64,000 nucleotides of DNA from Ustulina deusta (Eukaryota; Ascomycota; Sordariomycetes; Xylariales; Xylariaceae), in assembly GCA_023159155.1 (NCBI GenBank), contig JAJNNX010000004.1, positions 1,674,001-1,738,000 of the forward strand, read 5' to 3'. The position numbers were made by a program, and so were the translations under genes. Shown here piece by piece: positions 1 through 11,602 of this stretch. Positions within the stretch are counted from its first letter, which is position 1, and each line of letters opens with the position of its first letter. Under the pieces are notes generated by a model. That model was not told the origin of the DNA. It saw only the letters and a list, made by a program, of their open reading frames with translations, and ran no database searches.

Positions 1-1425
1 CTTGTTTCGTCTCTTCTATGGTCATCAACTGCTCTTCTTCCCTCTTGCGGGCATTTTCCTTAATAGCTTGCAGGGCTGCTTCTTGTTCGCGTTTATAGGC
101 TTCGAACTTTTGGCTGATTTCATCCCTTTGTCTCCTCAGGTCTCGGATATTGACGTCTTGTTGATCGCACAAATCTCGTAGGACGTTGATCTTCTCATCA
201 TCCTTCAGTCTCTCATCGACTAAAGCTTTGATTCGTCCGTTCATGGTTGTCACAGCCCGTTTGACCTCTGCACCTTGATCTTTCCAGTGCGATGAAATGG
301 CGTTGTACCGACCCTCCATTAATGCGGCGTGTGAGTTGGCCTCTTCGACTTGAACTTTGGTCTCACGGCGAGTGCTTTCCATTTCGTCTCGCCATATTCG
401 TTCTTTTTCTTTAGCATCTGCGGTCCGCTTCTTCTCTAACTCGACTGCGCTTTGCAAATGCTCCACTTGACGTTCTTTCCGACTCAGTAAGGTTTTCGTA
501 ACATTGGCTTCGAGCAGTCGTGACTCATAGTCTGATATCATTCGCTCCATTTTATCTTCAACCAGCTTCGCGGCTTGTTTCGATTCCTCCGCCTTTAACC
601 GCTCAATCTTCAAGTCACGCTTCAGGACTTCGTTGTCAGACACCAACTTGTTTATCACCCGGCCTGTCTTCCCCAGTCCAGCCTTTCCAACAGCACCATC
701 CCATTGTGGCGACCCCTCACGACCAGATGCATGTTCATCACCCAAGGATGTATCGGGGACCTGAAGTAATGACGAGTGCTCTGCTCCGTTTTCCCTGCCC
801 CTTAGGGTCGCATCGCTGGGCGGCATCTGTGAGCCTACGTTATGGGATCTGCCTAAAGTGGGATTGGAAGATTTGGATCTTAAACTGGGGATAGACGGGC
901 TTGGGGCTTGTGGTGTTTGGGAAGTATATGAAACCCCGCTAACGTTGCTATTCACTGAGCTGGCGAAGCCACTGTTGCGTGCGGATGGGGGTTCGGAAGA
1001 GGAGGTATCTGAGGAAGCGTCGAAGCTCCGGACAGTTCGTATGGTGGACGTAACGTGAGTGGGGTTGTGAGGTGCGCCGTTGGAGCGTATGGGATTCATA
1101 GCGCCGTTCGAAGCAGGCGGGAGCTTTGGCTTCGCAGTTTGGTCTGAAGCAGCATACAGATGGGTGGATGCTGGTGCACAGAAATAGTTAGCTAGAATGC
1201 TGGACTATTCTTCGCTGGGACAGACTAGGGGTTTCGCTGTGCTCGGAAGCGCAACATGAATTTAATACAAAGGCTCCCGGAGCTCTAGGAAGATCGCATC
1301 GAATCAGATGAAAGGGAGAACCAAGTGATCGGCATACCGGTGTTGGTCTCTTTGGCAGTGTTGGAAGCAGAGGTGGCATTAGTTGATGTGTGGGCCGACC
1401 ATGCTTTGTGAAATCGACTGGGCAT
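1..1425 (-). CDS. SHE3-like coiled-coil protein, 3' part beyond the window
   Basis: Read on the minus strand from ATG at 1425. Exon 1 is 1425-1338, the intron is 1337-1171 (GTATGC donor, GCTAAC branch, CAG acceptor), and exon 2 runs from 1170 past base 1. The N-terminal ~150 residues are Ser/Thr/Pro-rich and probably disordered. From about residue 170 a long charged heptad-like coiled coil begins (segments NEVLKRDLKIERLKAEE and HWKDQGAEVKRA). This layout fits the filamentous-fungal proteins annotated as SWI5-dependent HO expression protein 3 (She3), the adaptor linking mRNA cargo to a type V myosin in yeast. The family call rests on recalled similarity of the coiled coil, so another coiled-coil protein is possible. 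The start was chosen because it is the only ATG that joins in phase with exon 2. The C-terminus is missing only because the window ends. Confidence 0.6.
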
Positions 1426-3007
1426 TCCTAAGCAATTGTTGTAGGTAGGCGACAAATGGTGGTTTGAAGCGTGGGTGATGTGGACACACCCCGGATGGAG
1501 GTGAAGATTTAGTTTAATCGATACGCTATACTAATTTCGATCGGAGGGCCTGAGGCAACAGGACAGCAGCAGCCGGGAATTGGACGAGAAAAGCTAACGT
1601 CTAATCTGGATACCTAGTGAGAGAGTGGAGTGGGTAGACCGACCATATGCAATGGGATATGTACTTATTTGTGTTGGACAGCGAGAGGTTGATTGATGAC
1701 TTTGAGAACTGTTTCTTTTTCTCTTCTACGTAAACACAAATCGCATTAAGGTGTGCTGCGGCAAGAAGTGTGAGAATGTGAATCGGCATAGGTAGACCCA
1801 TGTTCTGAGTACCTATACACGGATCGGCTAGCCCGGCAAGGATTGGGGTCGTGTCTTGTGGCCGGAATATCCCAGCAATGTTGTTGTTAGTCAGGGGTGT
1901 TGCCAGATCACCGGCGTAAACACAGTAGGTAAGAAGGTAGGGATATGATCATAGCCGTATTATTCAGTAATAGATAGCCGAAGTCTTCCCGAAGTGGGAT
2001 ATCCTTGGACTAATTACTTGTGACAGCCTGTAGCTGGAACTACAGCTGACCTAAGCTAGTCTGTCAGAATAGGTAGTATAATGCAAGGTGTCCTGCGTAG
2101 CGTGAAGTGGTCTCATACCTCTATACATAAGGCCCCCCTCCTTGCCGGGGACAAAAGATAGCCCTCGTTTTTGAGGGCTATAAGCCACTCTATAGCCCTA
2201 GCCACACCTGCCTAGCCACACCTACATAAGCATATAGACCTATCTATACTACCTAGCTACCTATGTTATAGCATTGACCTGGAAAAGCGAAGTTGTAGAA
2301 GAGATGTGTAATTGACATGGGAACCACCGTGGGGGGTAATATAGACACTGTCCTTCGTACATACGCATGCTGACTGGACCAATATACGCTGGAAGGGGGG
2401 CCGACAGCCTGTTAAATAATATGCTTACCTAATATGACGGGGAGTAGTAACGCTAACGCCCAGATAGGAACATGGGGTTTCCTAATTGGGAGCCCGTATT
2501 TGCAGTGAGAAAAAGTGGATACTAAGAGAAGACCTTAGTTTCACTCCAGTCGATCCGTTCCAGACTTAGGTACGGCGAGGATACCGTGCAGGCGTTAAGG
2601 CGCATCTGCCGGGAGTATGATCCTCATGGGGTATTTCAAAAGCTGCGGAAAACAGGATTCAAGAAGCCTTGAGATCTAGAATAGAACTTAATATGTCAAT
2701 TAGAATAAAACTAGCCCGGCCTTTTTTAGCCCTGATAGATCCACCCAAAACTTCGCTCCGTTCAACGTGCGATTCGACGATCGTACGGAATACAACGCAA
2801 TGAATTCTTTGCAAGAAAAAAATGTGTACCTAAGGAGACAGTGTGTGGCGAGCTAGCTGCCTTATCCAGTATTTCGTTTAGTTTTCTTCCTTTATACACC
2901 TGGTGGCCGTACAGCGTGTCTCGTTCCACCTACACCACTTCGGTAGAATACCTTGCCCACAGATTGTTGTCCAGCGTTCATACCAACGATGTGATTCTCT
3001 CGATCCA
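1426..3007. other. Intergenic, 1.6 kb, no gene recognised
   Basis: Short ORFs here lack splice-compatible partners or recognisable motifs. The stretch holds a small perfect hairpin near 2158-2181, short direct repeats of a CCTAGCCACACCT motif around 2199-2222, and otherwise nothing supported. Confidence 0.5.
2158..2181. repeat. Perfect 9-bp stem hairpin
   Basis: ATAGCCCTC (2158-2166) and GAGGGCTAT (2173-2181) are exact reverse complements around a 6-nt loop GTTTTT. A further ATAGCCCT copy follows near 2193. It could be a fragment of a small foldback element; function unknown. Confidence 0.6.
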
Positions 3008-4937
3008 TCAGAGGGACTGTACTGAGGTAATCTGGGCGTCGAAGGTTGCCTGGACTGGAGCAACAACCCCGGTGAAGAACTGTTTTCGGAATTTCGAATG
3101 CAAGAAATTCTGTGTAGATTCGCTGCCCAGGAAGTGACATTGGATGCACCGTTGAACAGCGTTAGCGTACGACTCACCTAGTTCCAGCTCCAGCTCTTCA
3201 CTGTCGATGACCTGCTTCGCAATGGCGTAGTCATCTTGGACTGATGTCTCACGTATTGGACCTCCAGTACTTGTATCAGCACGAATTTGGTGAAATGTCT
3301 TGTTCAGCCCCAGCTCAATTAGCAAAATCCCTAGCGCAAATAGGGTCTTGTGACGTATTTGGCATTCCTGGTAATCATTGGAAGAGTGGCTTCCTGGCAG
3401 CTTGCTTGAGGTTTCTCGCTGCGGCATGAAGGTGTGCGAAAGACTGGGATAGGTCTTCGGCCGGTCAAAACTGTTACCTTGTGCGGGAACCTCAACTAAG
3501 AGATTAATATCTTCTTTTCCCAACCAGCGCTCTTCAAGCCATGGTGTACCACAGAGTATAAGGACTGCCCAGACAGCGGCGGCAGCGACTCCTAATCTTT
3601 CTTTTCTAGAGAGGCGTACGTTGGTAACTTGCTTGCCTTTTGAACTTCCGTAGTAAGAGTCTGAGATAACAGTATCCAATGCGAGACTCGAAAAGCTACA
3701 GCAAGGGGACAAGACCCTTTTCATATAGATGACCTTCTCGTTGGCTGTATCCGTGTGGAGTAAATGGCCGTTCCAATCTTTCTGCCTTATCAGGCTACAT
3801 AGCTCTGTAATCAACTGACTATCCGGAGGGCCATTCTGGCTAGACCTGAGGCTTTCCAACGGTAAAGACGCGACCTGCTTTCGGGACACAACTGGAAAGA
3901 GTCAGCATATTGACTGGGTTTAGTTAGTCGAATAAACAGACCTGCTAGCTCGCTGGGCTTCGAATTAGGATCAAGCAAGCGTCTAAGCCTGCTGGTTGGT
4001 GGCAATTTGCGTTTACTAGGCACTACTGACGTAGAACCCGGTGCTAACATTGTTGTTGGTAACAAGTTTGGGGCCGCATTACAACCAGCTCTAGAATCTA
4101 TGCGTTTTGGATCGATGCTGATGAAGATTTTCTGCCAGTGCTTATCTTTCCCATTTCCCCCAAGCTCTGGAACGGACAGTTGTAGCTGGCCCGTCTCTTT
4201 TAGGCCCGTCTGTTGCCAAATTAGTTCAACGTTGCTTGGGTGCTGATGATCGGTACAGTTGCTCCAGGCCTCTGCTAGAGCCTCGTAGACAATCCGGACA
4301 TTTTCGCGAGCCTCGTCACAAGATTTAAGGTCAAAACGTCGTACTAGTTCCGTGGTCACAGGATCGGCGCGGTCGGAGAGTATTTCTCGCTTTGGTTCTA
4401 AGCAATTCCTGAGAGCAGTGTTCAAGCCTTGAAGTTCGCCGAATAGCTCTTTCCGTTCCTTTTCCCCGAAGCTACGCTTGACTCTCCTCCATTCCCATGA
4501 AACTCTTTCGGGCGTCTCGTCAGTCCATTTTGGCTAGAAACAGGAACGTCAGCGTGTTTACCATTCCCCATCTTTTGAGAAAACGCATAGCCATGCGATT
4601 GTAGCTATACCTTTCCATTGCTGTCTATGTCAAGCTTGTTCATCAGACGTGCGGTGATGTTGTCCATGTGATTCAGAATTTCGATGAAGTTATCAGCACA
4701 GTCTGGTTTGATAATACGTAGTCTTTGCTGTACTTCATGCAGTGCTAGATCCTGCAAGCCGATGCCCTCAAGGGTAACCCGGAGCTGCTGTTGCTGTATG
4801 AAAATATTTCGGCGAATTCCTCTCAAGGTTTGCGGATAGTTTTTGTAATGGTCGATCGCCTGGAGGCCCTTGAGATAACTCTCAACTGCGGAGATTGCAA
4901 TAGGCAGAGCTCCTAGCACTAAGCCGGCGACTTCCAT
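3008..4937 (-). CDS. DUF7580-type fungal protein
   Basis: Three exons: 4937-4611, 4533-3942 and 3891-3008 (introns of 77 and 50 nt with GTATAG and GTCTGT donors; a CTAAC branch in the second). The predicted product is 600 aa. It opens with a hydrophobic segment (MEVAGLVLGALPIAISAVES) typical of a large fungal group usually annotated as DUF7580 proteins. The C-terminal ~250 residues carry the group's conserved pattern: RKERLGVAAAAVWAVL, a WLGKEDINLL block, FALGILLIELGL, a YANAVQRC segment and a FFTGVVAPV ending. The function of this family is not established; its C-terminal block looks kinase-like in layout, and such proteins are often considered candidates in non-self recognition networks (inference). 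It is divergent from the neighbouring C2H2 gene, so the two may share a promoter. A GTGAGT inside exon 3 (around 3177) is not needed for an open frame and is treated as coding. Confidence 0.75.
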
Positions 4938-5297
4938 ACTAGCCTTCTTTGAAAACAACCAGTATCAAGCAACACCCCCTGAGAAAAGAGACATCCGTCG
5001 AGCATACAAACCGACTTCGACGCCGTCAACTCCCGAGGGCCAACAATCAATGAGTCTAGGCTTTTGCAATTGCTTGCAGTATTTGAAAGTGAGTCCAGAT
5101 AACGTACTGTATCTTGCTGTATAATCTGTTCTGATAGGTTAGGTATGCAGGCGGGCGCCAATGAGTATTTCGCGACCCCGCAGCACCTCTATGAGCTGTC
5201 TCTTCGTTCGATTTGCGAGCATTCTCATCCATAAATCATTTATCAAGCCAAATTGGTATTTAGGATCAAACCGACTCTAAGCCAGCGGTCTAACGAA
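4938..5297. promoter_or_regulatory. Shared divergent upstream region
   Basis: This 360-bp gap separates the start codons of the DUF7580-type gene (minus) and the C2H2 gene (plus). Transcription of both must start within or near it. No specific site could be identified. Confidence 0.35.
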
Positions 5298-7213
5298 ATG
5301 AGCAGAAAGCCTGACAAATTATCTGAAGGGGGTGTAGCAAAGAACAACAGGGCCACGGCCGCTCAAGCTCCGGTCATCAATTCAGAAATCATAGCAAGTG
5401 AGCGATTGGGCACACAATATTCCGAATGCTTGGCTTCCTTTCAAAGGTTCCTAGTTCGATGTAGTCAGGATGATGGGTTAAATTCGAGCCGGGGGCTTGA
5501 GAAATGTTTCGAGGAGTATAGCAGGCTAAAGATTTGGGGCCACCAGAAAAGAGCAGCCCTCAAACCATCAGTGCCTGGTTCCCTAGCGGCCACATTGCAG
5601 GGCCAGCCGAAGCTTCAAGGTGTGCTCTTCGAAATATACGAGCAGATGATAGATGGTTTCCATCGGAGTAGGTTTTTTTGATAAAATTCTTCGGATCAAG
5701 ACTAATCCTGTAGTCGATTCATCGTCGTCGGCGTCTCTAGCAAAGTCTCTGGACTTCCTGGCAGATGAGTATAACAACGATGGGGGTTCAGAGACACGAT
5801 CCGAGGTATCTGATGACTCAAGCACGGAAGACGAATCAAGTATTGTCTCCAGAATCATAAAATGCATCTTCGAAAGCATAGAAGAATTATATCGCGTTAG
5901 CAGCCTTATTCGCCGCCGCCGGCTGACTGGTCGGTATCTGCGCAGTACTTTGTCTATTCTTGATCCAACCTGCGACCAAGAATACGAGCATGTCAGACAA
6001 AAAGTATTGCTATGGCAGAAGCAACAAAAGGATGAGACCTTACAAGATCAGGCTATAGACACAGCATCCCAGCTCGTACACTTCGAGGAGGAAACAGCAA
6101 CCCCCGAGTTCTTGGCAAACAGACAGTCCAGGGAAAAGATAAGTAATCCACAGGAGTTTGTTCTGTTGCGCCGACTTGCTGCATCGAATATAAAGCGCCG
6201 TAGGCAACTCGGTTATTGGGACGCATATCCATATCAGGGAGACTCCGAAACAGTTGACATGAAATCAACAAAACCTGCATCCACGGCATTCACGTTCTCA
6301 ACAGTAGCTCGGTCAGCGATCTTTCCCGATCAACTCAATCTCAACAGGAACGGGATTCCACAGACTCTTTACGCGCCAACGTTAGTAGGGAAGCATGCAA
6401 CGCTGCGAGTCCCCGATCGCCCAACACTGGACGGTTCAGCAAGCTCATTTGAGTGTCCCTACTGCCATACGAAACTGATCGTCGAAGAAATGGACGTGAG
6501 AGAGAATTGGAAGTAAGTAGAATAATAGACTGTAATTTATAACAGTAACTGACACAAACAGGCGCCATGTGTTCCGAGACTTACGACCCTATATATGCAC
6601 ATTTCCTGATTGTCTAGATCCTGAACGGCTATTCCTCACGCGGCATGACTGGATATATCATGAAATGCAAATTCACCGCCGACAATGGATTTGCCAGCCA
6701 TGTTCACGCCAATATCTCTCTAAATCGGAGATGACTGAGCACCTACGGCGTGTTCACAATCCTTCCATTAAAGACCGAGAACTAACGTCCCTGCTAGAAA
6801 TGAGTGAACGGCCGATTGATGAAGCCCACGTTGACAATTGTCCTTTTTGCCATGGTTCCATGAGCACGAAGCGACTGTTGGACCATATGGCGGGTCACAT
6901 GGAAGAGTTGGCTTTATTCTCGCTGCCACAAAACCACGAGGACGCTATGTCCCATGCTGTCCGCGCACCACAACCTGAAGGCCTACTTGACCCCAGAACG
7001 CCAAGTCCGAGTCCTTCTTCGCATCCATCGTATGGATCGGGAAACAGTCAACCTCATACTAGGCAATCGAGATTTCAGAGATGGAAAGCAAACAGCAAAA
7101 AAGCCAGCACGTCAGAGCAACAGAACCGAGTTGACTCAGGTCGTTCTAACCAAGAATATGAAACTTGGGGGGGTTTTTTCTGCGTGGGTTTTCCCTATCT
7201 TTACGATACTTGA
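5298..7213 (+). CDS. C2H2 zinc-finger protein (acuF-like zinc-finger type), probable 3' frameshift
   Basis: Exons 5298-5667, 5714-6512 and 6562-7213; introns of 46 nt (GTAGGT, branch GACTAAT) and 49 nt (GTAAGT). The predicted product is 606 aa. The N-terminal half matches the layout of a common Pezizomycotina group: a helical SECLASFQRF start, a Ser/Asp linker, then RRLAASNIKRRRQL. The zinc-binding part follows: FECPYCHTKL, the ENWKRHVFRDLRPYIC junction formed exactly at intron 2, then CTFPDC, a WICQPC...H..H finger and a CPFCHG...H..H finger ending in HMEELALFSLP. Such domains are often labelled acuF-like C2H2; a nuclear or DNA-binding role is assumed, not shown. Downstream of a run of 7 G and 6 T (7167-7179), a different frame encodes a second Cys/His module up to 7337, so the true C-terminus may lie there. 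TTG at 5255 is open upstream, but the first ATG at 5298 was used. Confidence 0.72.
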
Positions 7214-7337
7214 TCGTCGTACTCACATACTAAAGTGCAACTGTGGTCATGGCCCGTGGAGTCTGGCAGTGGACAGCCGTTGCCAACTCTGCCAGCATAC
7301 GCGCTGTACTAGTTGTCCGGTACAACCGGTGAAATAG
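7214..7337 (+). other. Out-of-frame Cys/His C-terminal module
   Basis: In the +1 frame relative to the preceding exon, this stretch encodes CNCGHGPW, then a C..CQHTRC..C arrangement, then stop at 7337. Similar small zinc-ribbon ends occur on fungal zinc-finger and short proteins. No convincing intron joins it, while the G7/T6 homopolymer just upstream makes a frameshift or sequencing error the simplest explanation. Confidence 0.45.
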
Positions 7338-8963
7338 TAGGCCCTACTTAGGTAAGTACTTAACTAGGTAGCTTTACCTGACATATACCTGCTCTATACT
7401 ACAGCGATATAGCACGCACTAAACATGGCGAAGCATTTTCCGTAATATTGAATACAAGAGGGAAACCTTATTCGTCATGAATTAGGTAATGCGCTTCAAA
7501 AATGTGAAGATGTTCACCAAAATCACACTTCATGACTGCACCCCCGTAATGTATGTTCTTACAGCGAAGCCCGCACCTCTACTACTCTTCAGACTTGGAC
7601 GTGCCGATCCGTCACCGCGCTTTCTCCTCCGAGTGTTTTCATGGCTCGTCGGGGATCTAGCGTAGGGCGAGGCGGTCATCGCACAGCATTGGAACGCGTG
7701 AACCATAATCCTCTTTCGCACCTCTTGACTTGATTGAAAAAAAAAAACACCATTTGCGATGGCGGCCAGCGTGAGACGTGTTACAAAACCAAATCACCAG
7801 TGACGTTTCTCGTAATTATTCAACTCGATCGCTGCGACCAGTGGCCCTGCGCAGGCAGGCAGTCAGTCCAGTTACGGCTCGAAGGCTCTCACTACAGGTA
7901 ATTACGAGATCGGGCTATGTGTGGCCTTTCTTCTATCCATCTTGAGCCCCCGGCGGTTCTACGTTTCGTTGTGGAGGGTGGAGAAAATGCTTCGAGGTCT
8001 GGCTTGGTCCAAATTCGTGACAATGCAACCCCCCTTACCCCTGGCTCGACGGGGAGGCAGGCAGGACGAACCTTGAATGAACGCAAACTCAGTTGCCACG
8101 ACTGATCGCCTCGCGTACGTCACGCAGGCGGAAATATGCCTGTCTACCTACATATGCAAACTTGGCACAGACGGACAACAGCAGGGCCAGTTGCTGGCTG
8201 GAGCTATTTGCGCCAAAATCGACACCGGGAATCCGTAGGCATGAAGAAAACATATTGGATGTGAATTGGTGCTATTCGTTATACAAGGTATATGTTTTCG
8301 CATTGTATCCAGATACTTTAGTCAAGCGTGATGCTTATAGAGCCTATTGTACGAACGTAGGCCTATCACCTAAGGAAAGCCCTCTTGCTTAGTTGGTTGA
8401 GGTCTCTGATAACTACTTAGGTAGGCAGGTTGGCTATCTGCATCGTAGAGGGAGAAGCTGTCGACTTAGAGCTACCTACCTGATCCTTGACAATTACGTA
8501 TTATAAACTCAACTAGCACTTTAGGTTAGTAGAACTTGGAATAATAGAGAAAGCCATGCCGCACTTTTACCGACGAAAAATGGCGAACCCCCGAAGCTAG
8601 TCTCGTGTCTAATACTTTGAACGACTCAATTTATTTACGCACACTAGGGTGTAGAGGCCCAAGGCGGGTGACTAACTCTCACGGGTCCTCAATCAAAGCG
8701 CCGTCTGTGAACCCCATCCTTGCTCTTCATGTACAAACCCATACCCGGTGTTAAAGGTATACAGGTAACCTCCATTTCCAAACGCCATGCCTTTGATTAG
8801 CTTTTGTCAAAGCTATGCCTAGAATAAGAGCTTCTCTTTTGGGCCCAACCGCTCTCTACCGTACCGATGCGGAAACATTATTATACACCACGAAGACTAC
8901 CATATATATATATCTATATATATATGCTCGTTCTGCTCGTTGGGCAAATTAGTTCTTTGGGTA
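7338..8963. other. Intergenic, 1.6 kb, no gene recognised
   Basis: Contains only short unsupported ORFs, GGTA/TACCT-type short motifs near 7350-7380 and 8410-8490, a poly-A tract near 7738 and an AT microsatellite near 8902-8925. Its right end should hold 3' UTR of the minus-strand PTA1 gene. Confidence 0.5.
8902..8925. repeat. AT dinucleotide microsatellite
   Basis: Alternating AT/TA run interrupted once by a C, just beyond the 3' end of PTA1. Confidence 0.8.
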
Positions 8964-11602
8964 TCATGTCGCAACAGCCGCGCCGTTAGCTCCTACAGGT
9001 GTGCCGCCCATGCCTTGTTGCGCTGCGTCTACGAAGCCAGGACGCCATCTTTGCAGATATTTAGCAGCTGTGGGTCGCGCATCTTCGTACTCGGTCCAGA
9101 TATCCTGGACCGTATCAAGGGCAATGTTCCTGACAGGCGGACGAAACATTACAAGGTAATACAAACTTGTGAGGGCGAGATTCACTAGACTTGGATCTCG
9201 ACATAGAGTATTGACTCTGGCGAGTATTGACACGGTGAGCTCGGGCAACTCACTGAGAAAACGTGTCAAGATTTTGTCTTGTGAATGAAGATATGGGAGA
9301 AATGCATCGATCAGACGAAGAGTCCATTTTTCATAGTTTGCCGGAACGTCATGCGGCTGATCAGGGGAGGATGCAAAACGTTGCTGTACACGCTCTTTGT
9401 ACCATTCCTCACTCAGCCATGTAACCGCCACGTCGATGCGTTTTCTGAAGTCCTCGAGGACGTAAGTGTAGAGCATCTCTCGTATACTGTCACTCATGCT
9501 GACAGTAGGTAGCGTAAGAGTACTGTTTTCATCCTTGATTACAGATATTTCATCAAGGCCAGCATTCGCGCGAGTAGCTAAACGGGTTATGACGGTTATC
9601 CAAGAGTCGCGATCATAGGAGCTAGCTGCGAGTCTGTTTAAGCCGGCCTTTGATTTCTTTGTAGCGGGATCTTCCAGAGTTTTCATAGTACCAAACACGC
9701 GTGCAATGGCACTTTGGCCGACTCTCGCAGCTTGTTCTGGGTCTAGCGTCGGAGGAGGAGGAAGTTTGAAGGCTGGCAATGCCAACGCCCCTAATACCGG
9801 GGCCTGCAAATCACGCCTTTCATCTGACGGTGAAGAGTCGAGTTTATTCATGAGTTGTTCGGTATCCTCGGCAGCATAGTAATCTGGTTCATAGTCATCG
9901 TCATCTTCCTCTACATCCAAGGGAGCCGTTTCCGGGTTGATAGGCTGTTGATGAGCTTCATGGAAAGCGGCGAAACGAGCTCGAACACCCTGTACATAAC
10001 ATTAATGTGAGCTCACAAGAGGGGAGTGCATTTTATCTCTTACATCGATGGCCCGTTGGAGGATTTCGGTGTCGAGTTGGGCAATAGTTCGAACACTGAT
10101 TTTGGCGGCAAGAGGCGCTGGAATGGTATCGCTCACGTTGAATTTTTTCAACCCGTCATTGTTAGTGAATGTGAAAACCTCGGCCAAAGTGTTTTGTCCG
10201 TGTTTCAGTGGTGTAATTTCGATCTGAGGTTGAGTAGACAACGTTGCAGTGCGCTGGCGTTTCGCTTCCACGGCATTGGCCTGGTCAACCATTGCGCGCT
10301 TCCGCCCATTCTCATCGAATATCTCAGCTCGCGATCGTGCGAGACGTTCAACATATTGCTGCATACGACCAGCCAAGGGATTGTGGACATCACTATCCGG
10401 GCATGTTAATATAAGAAACTAATGGTTGGAATTGAAGAGCTGACCGTCTATATAGATGCGTGAGAAGCATCCGCGTTGTCTTTTCCATCGACTTCACTAG
10501 AACCTTGGTTTTGGGTGTTAAGGGCGCAATTGTTGCTAGTTTTAACGGGTTGAAGTTGAAAAGTGTGGATATGATGCGGCTCGACGTCTTCGGCCGTTGG
10601 CGGATTAAAATAGACAAAGTATTCAGGGTCGCGTCCACTAATAAAGGGTCACTGAAGACGTGATGTCAATTGTTAGTCACATTCTCTGCTGTTGAGTCGA
10701 GATGAGGAGAAGGGGTTCTTGCCTAGTCTCATCTTCTAAGACGCTCAACATTCTATCCAGTAACCCAGAGGCCTCAGCTTCCAGCTGATCACCATCGAGT
10801 GCCGGATGATTAGGTGGTACCATATTGCGAGAGATATCAAGGGGGTCGCCGCGCTGCAACAGGGGGTCAGCAATGGTTCAACAACAGACCGAGGATAGGT
10901 CTCGTACTCTCGGCTCAGGGTGGACACTCGAGGTGTGTGCCAACACCACCCTCTGCACAAATTTGATGCAACATATCCGTACTGTCAGAGGAGCAGTATC
11001 CCACATATCCCTTATCCTTGTCTTGATAGCAGTCATTTTCTCCCATGTTGTAGAGTCGTACGAGTTGTTTATTCTAACGAAAGCTCCTAGGTCAGCGATA
11101 GGCCCCTCTTGAGGAGCGGTGGCAGGCAAGTGCTGGTGGGCAGATGGAAGATGTTGGTGATGACGTCAAAGCAAAGAGCAGCTGCACACAAAGTCACAGA
11201 CTGAGGTGGCGGCAAGGTCTACAGACAAGGCTACAACATTGAAGTGATAAGGGGTACCTACATCCACCGCATGGCTAGCGGATATATGCTAGCTGCAGCT
11301 TGTATCACGCATCGCAAGACCAAGACATCCTGCTTTGGATCCTCTACCAGCGACTTCAGCGTGTCGAGAACCACAAGAGACAAAGTCTCCTTACTGCTGA
11401 GCGGGACGGCAGGGGTAGCAAAAGCTTCAGCGAGAAATTCGGATCCCCATCTTCGAAATTCGACCTGGGAGGAGGGGCCAATGATGGGCAGAGTTGCTTG
11501 AATGACCTGTGGGTAGTAGGAAACATCCTTTAGAACCAGCTTCCGCGCGCCCTCCAGTTGGCGTATCTGGTCGGCGACGGATAATTGAGGAGAGGCTGCC
11601 AT
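8964..11602 (-). CDS. PTA1: Symplekin/Pta1-like subunit of the mRNA cleavage and polyadenylation complex
   Basis: Six exons: 11602-11262, 11073-10908, 10853-10723, 10651-10445, 10392-10044 and 9989-8964. The joins are in phase and give 739 aa. The N-terminal HEAT-like scaffold region is recognisable: ARKLVLKDVSYYPQVIQ, the exon 1/2 join giving MRWIINNSYDSTTWEKM, then APLTVRICCIKFVQRVV, RGDPLDISRNMVPPNHP and LLDRMLSVLEDETSDPLL. The C-terminal part is helical and ends Ala/Gly-rich. Known role: a scaffold of cleavage/polyadenylation factor that links the 3'-end processing nuclease and poly(A) polymerase modules to RNA polymerase II, in the nucleus. Intron 3 has a GC donor (GCAAGA) with a perfect GACTAAC branch and CAG acceptor; all others are GT-AG. 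Intron 1 is unusually long here (188 nt). The start at 11602 is the first ATG before the conserved SVADQIRQLE segment. Confidence 0.88.
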
